A stretch of 64,000 nt of DNA. Origin: Hemicordylus capensis (Eukaryota > Chordata > Lepidosauria > Squamata > Cordylidae). Location: NCBI RefSeq assembly GCF_027244095.1, contig NC_069659.1, positions 349,780,750-349,844,749 on the forward strand, read 5' to 3'. The notes beneath the pieces are model-generated. The model ran no database searches and had not been told where the DNA came from. It was given only the letters and a program-made list of their open reading frames with translations. The stretch's first letter is position 1. Each line of letters opens with the position of its first letter. The position numbers were made by a program, and so were the translations under genes. Of this stretch, positions 33,461-42,608 are shown piece by piece.

Positions 33461-33486
33461 TACATAAATAAAATAGTTAAAACATT

Positions 33487-34329
33487 TCATTCTTTCTTTC
33501 TCCTACCCTTACTCTTTGCTTTTCTCTTCAATCTGCTTAGACGTGTGGCGGCTGGTTCAGGTTCTTCTGTAGGGGGAAAAAAGGGGGCATGTTAGATAGA
33601 ATTAGTCTGAGGTTTCCACACGGCGTATACATTTGCAGGGATGCTTTTAAAATAAAAGCTATTTTACCCTCTAGAGCACTCTCAGTCAGATTCCGCAACC
33701 CGTCCTGGGTATTTGTCAGATCCACTGTGAACAACATAGGCATGTATTAACCATAATTATTAATAATTCTATTTGTATCCCCCCCCCCGGCCTTCCAAAA
33801 TAAATAAATAATAAAAAATGGCTCAGGGCTGTCTACACAGAGAAATAATACACAATTTGATGAATTTTAGAATGAGATATTACAGAGAGATTTGGGGGGG
33901 GGGCGAGAACCCTGTTCTTACCTATGTTATCATCACTTCTCTGCCCTATGCCATCTACAATAAAGAGAGAGAGAGAGAGAGTTGGTCTTACTCAGAAAAC
34001 CCTTCAAAACAGTACTCATCTAGAATTTATTTTAAATTTTTAAAATGTAATTTACCAGATACTGTGTTTCTAACAGCCTGTGATGTGAGAACCTCATCCT
34101 TTGGGATGAGATATGGGTCCGAACCCTTTGAGAGCGAAAAAGTGGCTCTCCCAGACCGAGGGGCTTGAACAACAGTTTCTGTAGAACATCAAATATAAAT
34201 CAGTCATGTATATATCTTCATAACATTTTAAAACAATCTAAAAAAGGGGGGTTGAGGAGAGTAGAATATAGCCATACCCTTATCTTGAGGGATATCGATA
34301 TTGCTCATCTCATCATCCTTTATGCTCAT
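33487..34329 (-). CDS. Polinton accessory gene 2: predicted five-exon gene, all introns phase 1
   Basis: No long open frame marks this gene; splice signals do. Predicted minus-strand exons are 34,329-34,278 (ATG, MSIKDDEMSNIDIPQDK), 34,178-34,056 (QAPRSGRATFSLSKGSDPYL), 33,954-33,922 (a 33-bp exon, GIGQRSDDNI), 33,724-33,668 (DLTNTQDGLRNLTESALE) and 33,566-33,487 (EPAATRLSRLKRKAKSKGRR, then TGA). Every junction is GT-AG, every exon is open, and every intron falls in phase 1, which random sequence would rarely give. The product would be about 114 residues with an acidic start and a strongly basic, nuclear-signal-like tail. No family is recognised. It starts head-to-head with the Bcl-2-like gene, sharing a short promoter interval. 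Confidence 0.55.
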
Positions 34330-34454
34330 CTTCTTTGTTGGTGTTTTTTTTCTTTCTTTGTTTTTGGTGAGTGCTGTTGAATATATACAAAAATACCCAA
34401 CCAGGGGCATGTTCAGACATATCCTCCCCAATCAGAACCTAAACGGTCACCAAA
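34330..34454. promoter_or_regulatory. Divergent promoter interval between two accessory genes
   Basis: About 125 bp separate the predicted start of the minus-strand five-exon gene from the ATG of the plus-strand Bcl-2-like gene. It contains a TATA-like AATATATACAAAAA near 34,379. Function is inferred from position only. Confidence 0.35.
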
Positions 34455-35002
34455 ATGGAATATCGGCATGTTTACTCTCTTGCTGTGGGCTGTATCCGGC
34501 AGGCCTGTGGAAAACCAGAAGCGGTGGGGATAGGCCCCTTGCTGCTTAAAATGGAGGCCGAGCTAAGCCCCCACATGGACTCTCTTCACCCTAACAGTTT
34601 GCTAGATATTGAGAACTATTTCACATCCGTGATGGCTGCAGAATTTGCAGATGGGAAAATCAATAAGGGCAGATTTTTAACTATTTTTCTGTTCGGTGGT
34701 TTGCTTACAAAAAGTCTTACGAAACGTCTATGTCCTGCGGTGAGCCAGCAAATCATGGACAAGATGGCCCTTTTTATTACAGATTACGTTGTGAGGAGTG
34801 GCTGGCATGAACACGTGTGCTGGGTGAGTTTATTTAATTTAAACCATTTACAGGATTGTGAGTTGTGCATGCATGACCCTGTTTTATTTATTTGTTGCAG
34901 GAGAGCTGTTTTGCAGAGAACAGAAACTGCCCTTGGAATACTAGATTTCTACAGATGTTGAGGCGTACATCAAAAATGCTGTATATAATACTGCCTGTGT
35001 AA
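34455..35002 (+). CDS. Bcl-2 family protein (BCL2A1/NR-13-like), two exons, within the Polinton
   Basis: ATG 34,455. Residues about 66-90 (EFADGKINKGRFLTIFLFGG) line up with the BH1 motif of anti-apoptotic Bcl-2 proteins such as BCL2A1 ([20 protein letters not shown]). The helix before it (LLLKMEAELSPHMDS) lies where BH3 is expected, and YVVRSGWHEHVCW lies at BH2. A 77-bp GT-AG intron is predicted at 34,824-34,900, right after the final BH2 Trp codon (TGG|GTGAGT ... TTGTTGCAG). That is the intron position of cellular Bcl-2 genes. Exon 2 (34,901-35,002) encodes 33 residues ending in a hydrophobic MLYIILPV tail. An AATAAA at 35,017 follows. Such a protein would block host apoptosis. The match is by eye. 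Confidence 0.72.
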
Positions 35003-35016
35003 ATATAGGTTTTAAG

Positions 35017-35022
35017 AATAAA
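35017..35022 (+). terminator. Polyadenylation signal of the Bcl-2-like gene
   Basis: AATAAA 15 bp after the TAA that ends the predicted second exon. Its closeness to the spliced stop supports the two-exon model. Confidence 0.6.
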
Positions 35023-35097
35023 AATTTAAAAATAACAAGGGTCAGGGTTCTCATTTTTTTTTAAAAAAAAAGACCCTGTGGGTAAGATTCAAATCAT

Positions 35098-35500
35098 TCC
35101 TGACCCTAAAACATGCTCTCCATATATAAAATAAGCATTTACTAAGGATTCAGGCAGATTCAAAATCAGGCCGCATGGCTTAGAGAAAAAATGAGAGAAA
35201 AGGGGGTAAATTACTAAAGTTACATGCACTTTTAAACCATACAAGGCCCTAAAAACAGGCTCTCCATATATAAAATAAGCATTTACTAAGGATTCAGGCA
35301 GATTCAAAATCAGGCCGCATGGCTTAGAGAAAAAATGAGAGAAAAAGGGGTAAACTGCTAAAGATTCATGCATTTAAAACCAATCCTGGCCCCTTAAAAA
35401 TGCTCTCCAGATATAAAATAATAGCATACTAAAATATCAAAAGATTCCAAAGATATCAAACAGATTCAAAACCAGGCCCAGCAGCATATTTTAGAAAAAG
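35098..35500. repeat. 144-bp tandem repeat, about three copies
   Basis: The segment GCTCTCCATATATAAAATAA starts at 35,115 and 35,259, and a diverged version starts at 35,402, giving periods of 144 and 143 bp. The first two copies are nearly identical. Each contains CAGATTCAAAATCAGGCCGC. It is non-coding and lies between two accessory genes. Confidence 0.8.
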
Positions 35501-35998
35501 CAAGTTATAAAATGGTGGGTAGCCATACCTCAGACTTCTTTCTCTGCAGAGTCCTGCTTCTGGGGAGTGCTTCTGGGTGAAAGAGAAAGACTTCCTGCTT
35601 CAAACTAGTTTTATCAACGTGAGTTCTATGCCCACATGGTCTTGCAAGACCTTTCTGATTGGATGTCCACCTGCATGCTGGTTAGGGGAGTGGTAAAAGA
35701 TTCATGATGGCTGATGGGATTACCCCCCCAACCTACTACAGAACCCTCAGGGCTGGTGAAGTTCCTTGTAAAATATATCTGTAATAGGGTATCCCCAGCA
35801 AAAATAAAGCAGTCATTTGTTTAGAGCCAGGTTCATTTTATTTATTTATGAACTGATACATAATAATATAGTATTTTAATAGACATACAAAAACAGTCAG
35901 TATTCTAGGAAGAATGTATTAACAAAAAACAAAGCAAAAACACATACCACTAGAGGGCAGCCGTGTACAACAGTTCCGTTAGACTTTTGCGAGGGAAT
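35501..35998. other. Polinton spacer without recognised gene
   Basis: Contains a short foldback-free stretch and, on the minus strand near 35,838-35,850, overlapping AATAAA signals suited to the gene at 35,999-36,992. Nothing else is recognised. Confidence 0.4.
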
Positions 35999-36992
35999 TT
36001 ATTCAGGTATCTCTGGAACAAGAAACTGTCTGTATCCCCTTTTTTCGAGGACACAGTTCACAAAAGAGAGCAATCTGGAATCGTTCTGTTGTGGGATAGC
36101 TTCTAACACAGCCTGCGGGTCATCAGAACCCTTAACCCTGCTGATGAGGTTTAGAGTCTGATTCACGGTATCACTAGATAGCAATAACATTTTCAAGCTG
36201 TAAGCAATTATAATAATTATGTGGAGCACTGCTTTCACACACATCCTTGATGACAATGTTCTAATAAATCTGGAAACATTTCTATCGGTCCAAGTAACAC
36301 ATTCATGTGAGTCTTGCCCCCCTGCTTGAACCATACACCCGTAGCATGAATCATACATGTAATTCTTCAGGCAGTATTTTAAAATTCCATATACCCCCGC
36401 TCTGACAAGGCCTTTCATAGCAGAACGTCTTTTCCTTGCTGGTATGTAATCTGAATAATCCACTTGTAGTCCTAGGAAATTCTGCATAGTATCATGGCTG
36501 GGTTGATGCGTTCTCACAGCGGGAGGATTCTGTAGGATGGGGAAGGTATGCTGTTATTACTATTTCTTTCTATCTTTCTTTTAAAAGAGATATTCCCACC
36601 CCTAAATTCTCCATACGCACCCTGATATGCATGTTCCCGGGCTCTGTATAGTTCCATATTGCTAGAGGCAGTGTGTCAAGGCCGCGGTCCTCACCCTCCT
36701 GGGAAAACATTAAAGAACAAAGTTTTTATGTTGCAGCCCTGGGAACTCTCACATACTCCCCAAGTCTGTAACACCAACAGTGTTTATTTACCTGAGCTCC
36801 AAAAGATTCTGCCGCTGCATCTTCCAAGATTCCCTGCCAGATTTCATAAAGTTCTTGGTCTTCTTCTTCAGGACGCTTAGCTGGTGGGAATTTCTCATCA
36901 TCAGAACTTGTACTAATATACCGCTTTCTCGGGCTAGGGTTTACAATTGTTTCTTGTACAATATCCTCCAAGGATCTCTCTGGGGAACCCAT
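35999..36992 (-). CDS. Polinton accessory gene 3: predicted two-exon gene with acidic N-terminus and CxxC...HxC domain
   Basis: Exon 1, 36,992-36,792: MGSPERSLEDIVQETIVNPS, a basic patch (RKRY), an acidic serine run (STSSDDE) and PAKRPEEE, ending at donor CAG|GTAAAT. Exon 2, 36,529-35,999, follows an acceptor CCTACAG in the same phase. It carries KNYMYDSCYGCMVQAGGQDS then HECV, a C-x2-C...H-x-C pattern like small zinc-binding proteins of fish DNA viruses. A hydrophobic helix (VLHIIIIIAYSLKMLLL) and a tail follow. The intron may hold a further 78-bp exon in the same phase. The acidic serine run and nuclear-signal-like patch suggest a regulatory protein. No family is firmly recognised. Confidence 0.5.
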
Positions 36993-37059
36993 GATCGCTC
37001 AAACCGTGGGTATGCAAAAACAAAGTGGCTCAGAGAGAAACGGGGTATTCCTACTGAAT

Positions 37060-37860
37060 CAGAATGGCCAGGCGTGTTCGTAGAGAGCTCACTTGACCCC
37101 GATACGGTCAATAAAGTTGCACAAAATGGCCGCCCGACCATTATCACGCCTGCGCACTCGGACCTTTCCGGAGCCTGAAACCTATTCCTATTGGTCCAGG
37201 CTGACTAGGCGTGTTCGTAGAGGGGTCACATGTCCACCTTCGGACATGTCTGGACATATTCTGGGGTAGGGGTGGTAGGGTGGGTGCCAGACTTCCGGGG
37301 TGAGGGCATTCCCCTACTTCTGGCCCTTCCCGACCAGGTGGGGTCTCCTCTGGGCCTTTTCGACCAATAAAGTTGCACAAAATGGCCGCCCAACCATTAT
37401 CACACCCACTCACTTGGGCCTTTTCGGAGCCTGAAACCTGTTCCTATTGGTCCAGGGTGGCTAGGCGTGTTCGTAGAGGGGTCACTTGTCCACCTTCGGA
37501 CATGTCTGGACATATTCTGGGGAAGGGGTGGTAGGGTGGGGGCCAGACTTCCGGGGTGAGGGTGTACCCCTACTTCTGACCCTTTCTGACCACGTGGGGT
37601 CTCCTCTGGGCCTTTTTGACCAATAAAGTTGCACAAAATGGCCGCCCAACCATTATCACACCCGCTCACTCGGGCCTCTCCGGAGCCTGAAACCTGTTCC
37701 TATTGTTCCAGGGTGGCTAGGCGTGTTCGTAGAGGGGTCACATGCACCCCTTCGGACATGTCTGGACATATTCTGGGGTAGGCGTGGTAGGGTAGGTGCC
37801 AGACTTCCGGGGGTAAGGGCATCCCCCAATTCTGACCCTTTCCTGTCACGTGGGGGTCTC
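37060..37860. repeat. Subterminal 256-bp tandem repeats of the Polinton
   Basis: Two full units (from about 37,207 and 37,463) plus partial units at each side. Each unit contains a CCAAT-type CTATTGGTCC, GGCGTGTTCGTAGAGGGGTC, GGACATGTCTGGACATATTC and CAATAAAGTTGCACAAAATG. Paired positions 37,242, 37,498 and 37,754 give an exact 256-bp period. Long minus-strand frames here (for example 37,400-37,669) repeat with the unit and are not taken as genes. Subterminal repeats are common in Polintons. Confidence 0.85.
37242..37773. promoter_or_regulatory. Three p53-response-element-like sites
   Basis: Sites at 37,242-37,261, 37,498-37,517 and 37,754-37,773 each read GGACATGTCTGGACATATTC. The first ten bases fit the p53 half-site RRRCWWGYYY perfectly. 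The next ten fit with one mismatch and no spacer. The nearest gene start is accessory gene 3. Binding is inferred from consensus only. Confidence 0.4.
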
Positions 37861-37875
37861 CTCAGCCCCTTCTGA

Positions 37876-37963
37876 TGACGTATTTCCGGTGACGTAAGCG
37901 CATTTTGACAGCTGCATGCCCCGCCCCCGTGATGTAACTGTGACATCATCCTCCAGCCACGTG
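37876..37963. promoter_or_regulatory. CRE/ATF-like and E-box cluster near the Polinton right end
   Basis: TGACGTAT (37,876-37,883), TGACGTAA (37,890-37,897), a TGATGTAACTGTGACATCA pair (37,930-37,948) and an E-box CACGTG (37,958-37,963) lie within 90 bp, with an ETS-like TTCCGG between the first two. This resembles an early-promoter layout. Inferred from motifs only. Confidence 0.4.
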
Positions 37964-37986
37964 CTTTTGTTTGTAAACAAAAGCAC
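37961..37986. other. Perfect 12-bp stem hairpin near the Polinton terminus
   Basis: GTGCTTTTGTTT and AAACAAAAGCAC are separated by two bases. It lies 32 bp inside the right end and may take part in terminal DNA structure or replication. Confidence 0.7.
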
Positions 37987-38928
37987 ATGGTTTTTGACAG
38001 CAGGTATGCCCCTATACTACTGTGATGAATGATCATGCGGTTTTTAAGTGTTTACTTGTTTGTAACAAGGGGTCTTTGCGCTCGATTTGGGTGCGACCCC
38101 AATAGCCTTATTCTTTGCAGAAACAAACTGTTCAGCTTTTCCTCTGGTTGTGTGCTTGATTGGCGTTTTACACCACCCAGACAAGGACTGCCATTTTGGC
38201 ATGTCACCAGTGGACACAGAGATGGGTGGAATTATTGCATAGCGCACCCATTACTTGGGGGCATCTCCCAATGCATCGTATGTGTCACACAATGCATTGT
38301 GGGATTCATGGAGGCTGGGACAACAGGTTCTGGCCTCAGATCAATCTGCCCTGCTCAGTGCTGTACGGAGCAGGGCTGATCGTGTGGGAGTATGATCTGC
38401 ACTCCCACTAAGTACCAAACAATCCTCTGGGGGGAAGGCAAGGTTTGGGAAGCCTGCCCCACACCCGCCCACCCAGTAGGTCGTGCGGATGGTATAGAGT
38501 AGCACGTATATTTATTTGCCCATTATATAGTAGCACGTATCGTTATGTGCTGCAACACATGTGTGATGACATTTTCAGGATCAAAATGCATAAATAATAT
38601 TGTTGGTAAGGGTGTTCCTTACTATCCATTTCATTTTACTGCCTTAAATGCACTGAACACACACACAAATAGGAGAAGAGCCCAGCTGGACCTTGTAGCC
38701 ATATCTGCTTGACTGTCTTGAGAACTGGCAGCTATGAGGTTAAAAAAAGATGGAGGTGCTTTTTCTTCTTTTTGTTGTATATTAATTAGGCAATCCCAAT
38801 ACACGCCCTGGTTCAAGTCTATGCATGGGTTCTAGATAGGGATGAAAATGTATCAAAGTTGTGAATTTTGTGGAAGTGAGAGAAAGAAAATAGGGATGAA
38901 AATCATTATTTCCCTATAAAGATAGGAA

Positions 38929-39224
38929 TGTCAACACACCATCCTCAGTTGCTTACATAAACCAAGTATCTCAGCAGTTCTTAAATCCCTTTCTCATGAA
39001 GAAAGCAGTAGATGGGTAATGGAGAACAAAATGTAACAACTGCATCTAATTAACAATTAAGGCCGCCTCTTCCCCACCTTGCTAATTGTTATTTCTCAGC
39101 AGCTGTTTTGTTGTTCTCTCTCTCTTCTCTCCAGCCTAATGCTTACCTCCTGAGAAAGTCATATAAAAACTACTGAAATATTTGGTTTGTGTAAGCAACT
39201 GAGGATGGTGTATTGGCATTGACA
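38929..39224. mobile_element. Foldback (MITE-like) element, copy D
   Basis: Same element as 4049-4344, with terminal inverted repeats beginning TGTCAA. A few base differences separate it from the other copies. Confidence 0.6.
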
Positions 39225-40225
39225 CTGGTTTTGTTTTAACTTGTAGCATCTGGTGGGTTGTATTTTATCTTTGCGTAATAAAGAGCTCTTGGTAGAAGAA
39301 TTGCTTAGAGTTATTATGCACATAGTTCACCAACTTATAAAAAGTCAAGCTAAAAGCTTGTATGATACTACTGGAACATTATTATTACTTCTGGAACATT
39401 CAGTAAGAGCACCAAGTTCTTATAACATTGTAATACGGTACAAGGCTACTAAAACACCATCTTCCTCAAGCACAGCTTATATACCAGCTGAAAATAATTA
39501 GTAATTAAATAATTAAAGGTATGCTGCCAATAATAGGTGCTGTTCCCAAAAGTACATGCAACAATAATTTTATAGTGGACTGTGACAAGTGGCACCTTGC
39601 TCGTCTTCCTGGGACACTGTTGGGGTCTGTGCTCAAAACTGGAGAGGTTAACAGCTTTATACTTATGCGTACCAATATTACCAATATATACTGTATGTAT
39701 TTATTTCAACTACTCTTTATCTAGTCTGCTGCCACCACCAAGCTCTTCTTATCCTGACAATCCCTAGTAGTGGAGCTGAGGGTTGTGGGAGAAGAAAATA
39801 TAACGCACTGGACACAGTATGAACATTTAAATAAAACAAAATCAAGTTTATTTATGTACAAGCAGCTTAAAGGTTTCTCTCTGCCAAAGCAGGGCTTCAA
39901 GCTTGTAATCAGGCACGTAACAATGATAGGGCAAGGGGAGACAGTTGTCTGGGGGCCCCACTGCCTGGAGGGGCACCCCAGAGGCACCTCATGTGACTCC
40001 TCATTGCCCCCTGCCCAGCCCCATAGCCTCTCAGCCACTTGCCCTCTTCGCCGTCTCTCCTGCTTGTTCTGCTGGCCCTCAATCGAAGCAGCAGGCAAGC
40101 TGCAAAGAGCTCCTTTTCTCCCGCCTCTCAGCTGATCGGCGGGTGGGCGGGGCTTCCACGGAGGCCTCCGTGTAGGCCGCAGTGAAGCCTGAACTCGAGT
40201 AGGGCCCAAGCAAACCAGGAAGGAG

Positions 40226-41219
40226 TAGTGATGTGCACGGTCCGGAGAAGTCCGGACCGGCACCGAAGGGGGGCCTTGTTTCTAGGGCGGGGAGGGCTTG
40301 CTTAGCCCTCCCGCCTCCTTGCCCCCGCCAGCGCCCGTATTGAACAGTATAGGGGCGCTGGAAACCAGCCGCCCCCCCCGCCGCCGCCGCGGCGAAATAA
40401 CCCCCAAAGTCAGCCAGCCAGCCAGCCCTCCCTCCCTCCCAGCTAGCTGCCCTCCCACCCACCCACCTGCTCGCTCACCCGCTCGCACACTGGATAAAAG
40501 GGCAGCAAAGCACGCCGTTCTCCGGAGGCCCGGTCTACCCGGTGGGAAAGGGCCGGGTAGACCGGGCCTCCGATCACTGGGTAGACCGGGCCTCCGGCGA
40601 TCGGAGGCCCGGTCTACCCAGCGATCGGAGGCCCGGTCTACCCGGCGGGAAAGGGCCGGGTAGACCGGGCCTCCGATCGCTGGGTAGACCGGGCCTCCGG
40701 CGATCGGAGGCCCGGTCTACTCAGCGATCGGAGGCCCGGTCTACCCGGCCCTTTCCCGGCGGGTAGACCGGGCCTCCGGAGAACGGCGTGCTTTGTGGCG
40801 CGCGCATGCGCGCGCGCGCGCAAGCCGCCATTCTTCAGGAGGCCTTCCGAACGAGAGGAGCTCTGTGCCGGAGCTCCTCTCGTTTTTTATCCAGTGTGCG
40901 AGCGGGTGAGCGAGCGGGTGGGTGGGTGGGTGGGTGAGACGGCAGCTAGCTGGGAGGGAGGGAGGGCTGGCTGGCTGGCTGACTTTGGGGGTTATTTCGC
41001 CGCGGCGGCAGCGGCGGCGGGGGGGGGCGGCTGGTTTCCAGCGCCCCTATACTGTTCAATACGGGTGCTGGCGGGGGCAAGGAGGCGGGAGGGCTAAGCA
41101 AGCCCTCCCGCCCTTAAAGGCATACCCCCCACCTGGACCCGAACCAGGCAGGGCTGGACCGGTCCGGCAGTTTGGCCATTCTTTGGAATGGCCGCCGGAC
41201 CGGTTCGGGCACACTGCTA
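40226..41219. mobile_element. Second hAT-like element nested in the hAT, with foldback interior
   Basis: Left end TAGTGATGTGCACGGTCCGG; reverse complement of right end TAGCAGTGTGCCCGAACCGG. The 8-bp duplication GGAAGGAG flanks it at 40,218-40,225 and 41,220-41,227. Inside, two arms of about 210 bp (40,290-40,500 and 40,885-41,110) are inverted repeats. They enclose a minisatellite built from both orientations of GGAGGCCCGGTCTACCC. Open frames here come from composition and are not genes. Confidence 0.85.
40515..40790. repeat. Two-orientation GC-rich minisatellite
   Basis: Repeats of GGAGGCCCGGTCTACCC alternate with its reverse complement, so the stretch can fold into many nested hairpins. 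Confidence 0.8.
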
Positions 41220-42220
41220 GGAAGGAGGAGGCAGCCAGAGTGTTCTCTGCAGCAGAAGACCCCTTGCTGCCCTGCTCAACCCAGACCAGCATTTGCCAGG
41301 TAGAGTGTGAACTCCTTTTTGTGGTTACCTTTCCCGCCCCCCCCCCATATATAGGGATCTGCTTGCCATAGGGCTTGGATATGGGGGGGGGGGGCGGAGG
41401 GACCGAGAAGTCTCTGAATATTTATTTTGAAACAGCTTGGAAAATTTGCTGACTTAAAAAAAACTATCTAAAAAGTCCTATAAGTGGCTTGTTTCATGGC
41501 AGAAAATTGCAAAAACTTCTGGAACAGTATTTTATTAATTTTATTCATTCATTCATTCATTTATAAATGCACTTATGTTCAAGTTGTTTTGCAACCCAGA
41601 AGGTCTGAGTGAGAACTGTGAAGCATGTGTGGTGCTTTTATTTTATTTTTCTTGTGTGTGAACTGCTCCCCAATAACTTGCAGGGACTTCAGGGTAAATC
41701 TGGCCAACATGTGAATGCAGCACCTCCATTCCAGAGGAGATGTGTCTTAAAGGGCTTTAAAAGCCTCCTATGAAAAACCTCCTGCAATCAAACTTGACTG
41801 AATTTGGGACTGAATTTGAGCATAGGCTCACCCTGCATGGTTGAAAGTCTCCTTTGCTAATCTGCAGCGAGGGGCCCATTTTAATCATTCATCTTTCTAG
41901 TGTGTTCTAGGCATTAAAAGTAATACAAATGTATAGTACTCAATGTATATCACTATATATTGTGACGTGTGTGTGTGTGTATTCAGTGAAATGTATTTGC
42001 AGGCAGCATACTTATTTTGGAATATCAGACTTAAATCCTTGGGGGCCTGGGGTGTGCGGAGGCCCTGGACTTTGGTGGGGGGGCCCATTTTAAAATCTTG
42101 TCTCTGGGCCCACTCCAACCTTGCTACGCCCCTGCTTGTAATGGGTTTCTTCGACAACAACAAGGCTTGGCTAAAGTGTAAATAATGTGAGCTGTAAGAT
42201 TATGATTACCAATATTATCT

Positions 42221-42489
42221 GGTGTCCCCTTAAACTAAGCAGGTTCCACCCTGGTTGCATATGAAAGGGAGACTAGAAGTGTGAGCACTGTAAGATATTC
42301 CCCTTAGGAGATGGAGCTGCTCTGGGAAGAGCAGAAGGTTCCAAGTTCCCTCCCTGGAAGCATCTGCAAGATAGGGCTGAGAGAGATTCCTGCCTGCAAC
42401 CTTGGAGAAGCCGCTGCCATTCTGTGTAGACAATACTGAGCGAGATGGACCTATGGTCTGACTCAGTATATGGCAGCTTCCTATGTTCC
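42221..42489 (+). repeat. 5S-Sauria-type SINE, copy in block D
   Basis: Same as 5101-5369, with a few differences (for example GGCTGAGAG where A has TGCTGAGAG). It was duplicated with the block, not inserted independently. Confidence 0.7.
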
Positions 42490-42608
42490 ACTATCACGTT
42501 TCTTGTCTTGAAAGGGCAAGAAGGTCCCCCCCACCCGTATATGTTCAATTTTAAAAGAAAACTCCTACAGTATCCATGGCCAGTGCTACAATTTAGTGTC
42601 ACAGTTTG

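Larger units (their letters stand above)
21313..38018. mobile_element. Polinton/Maverick (adintovirus-like) element, right terminus present, left terminus not seen
   Basis: Defined by the full Polinton hallmark set: DDE integrase with chromodomain, minor and major jelly-roll capsid proteins, adenain-type protease, FtsK/HerA-type ATPase and protein-primed PolB. Accessory genes lie at both ends. The right end is placed at 38,018, where unique terminal sequence (reverse complement AGTATAGGGGCATACC) meets block D. No matching inverted terminus was found at the left, so the element is truncated or rearranged there. Most genes are open and about three appear broken, so it is a young but dead copy. 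A 564-bp Helitron is inserted within it. Confidence 0.85.
39910..42134. mobile_element. Non-autonomous hAT transposon with 8-bp target duplication
   Basis: Ends CAGGCACGTAACAATG and (reverse complement of the right end) CAGGGGCGTAGCAAGG, typical imperfect hAT terminal repeats. The flanks carry an 8-bp duplication, CTTGTAAT, at 39,902-39,909 and 42,135-42,142. Block A shows the uninterrupted site (GCTTGTAATGGGTTTCTTCG, about 5014-5033), which confirms the insertion. No transposase frame is seen. A second hAT-like element is nested inside. Confidence 0.9.

Noticed and set aside
37144-38036. Three minus-strand frames of about 90-126 residues with repeated sequence
   Set aside because: They repeat with the 256-bp tandem unit and contain no known motif; they follow from the repeat.
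40335-40360. AGTATAGGGGC inside the nested hAT, like the Polinton right end
   Set aside because: The match stops after 11 bases and lies inside the hAT's inverted arms, so it is chance.
40079-41371. Overlapping frames of 60-150 residues in the nested hAT
   Set aside because: They arise from inverted arms and GC-rich minisatellite sequence, with mirrored versions on both strands.
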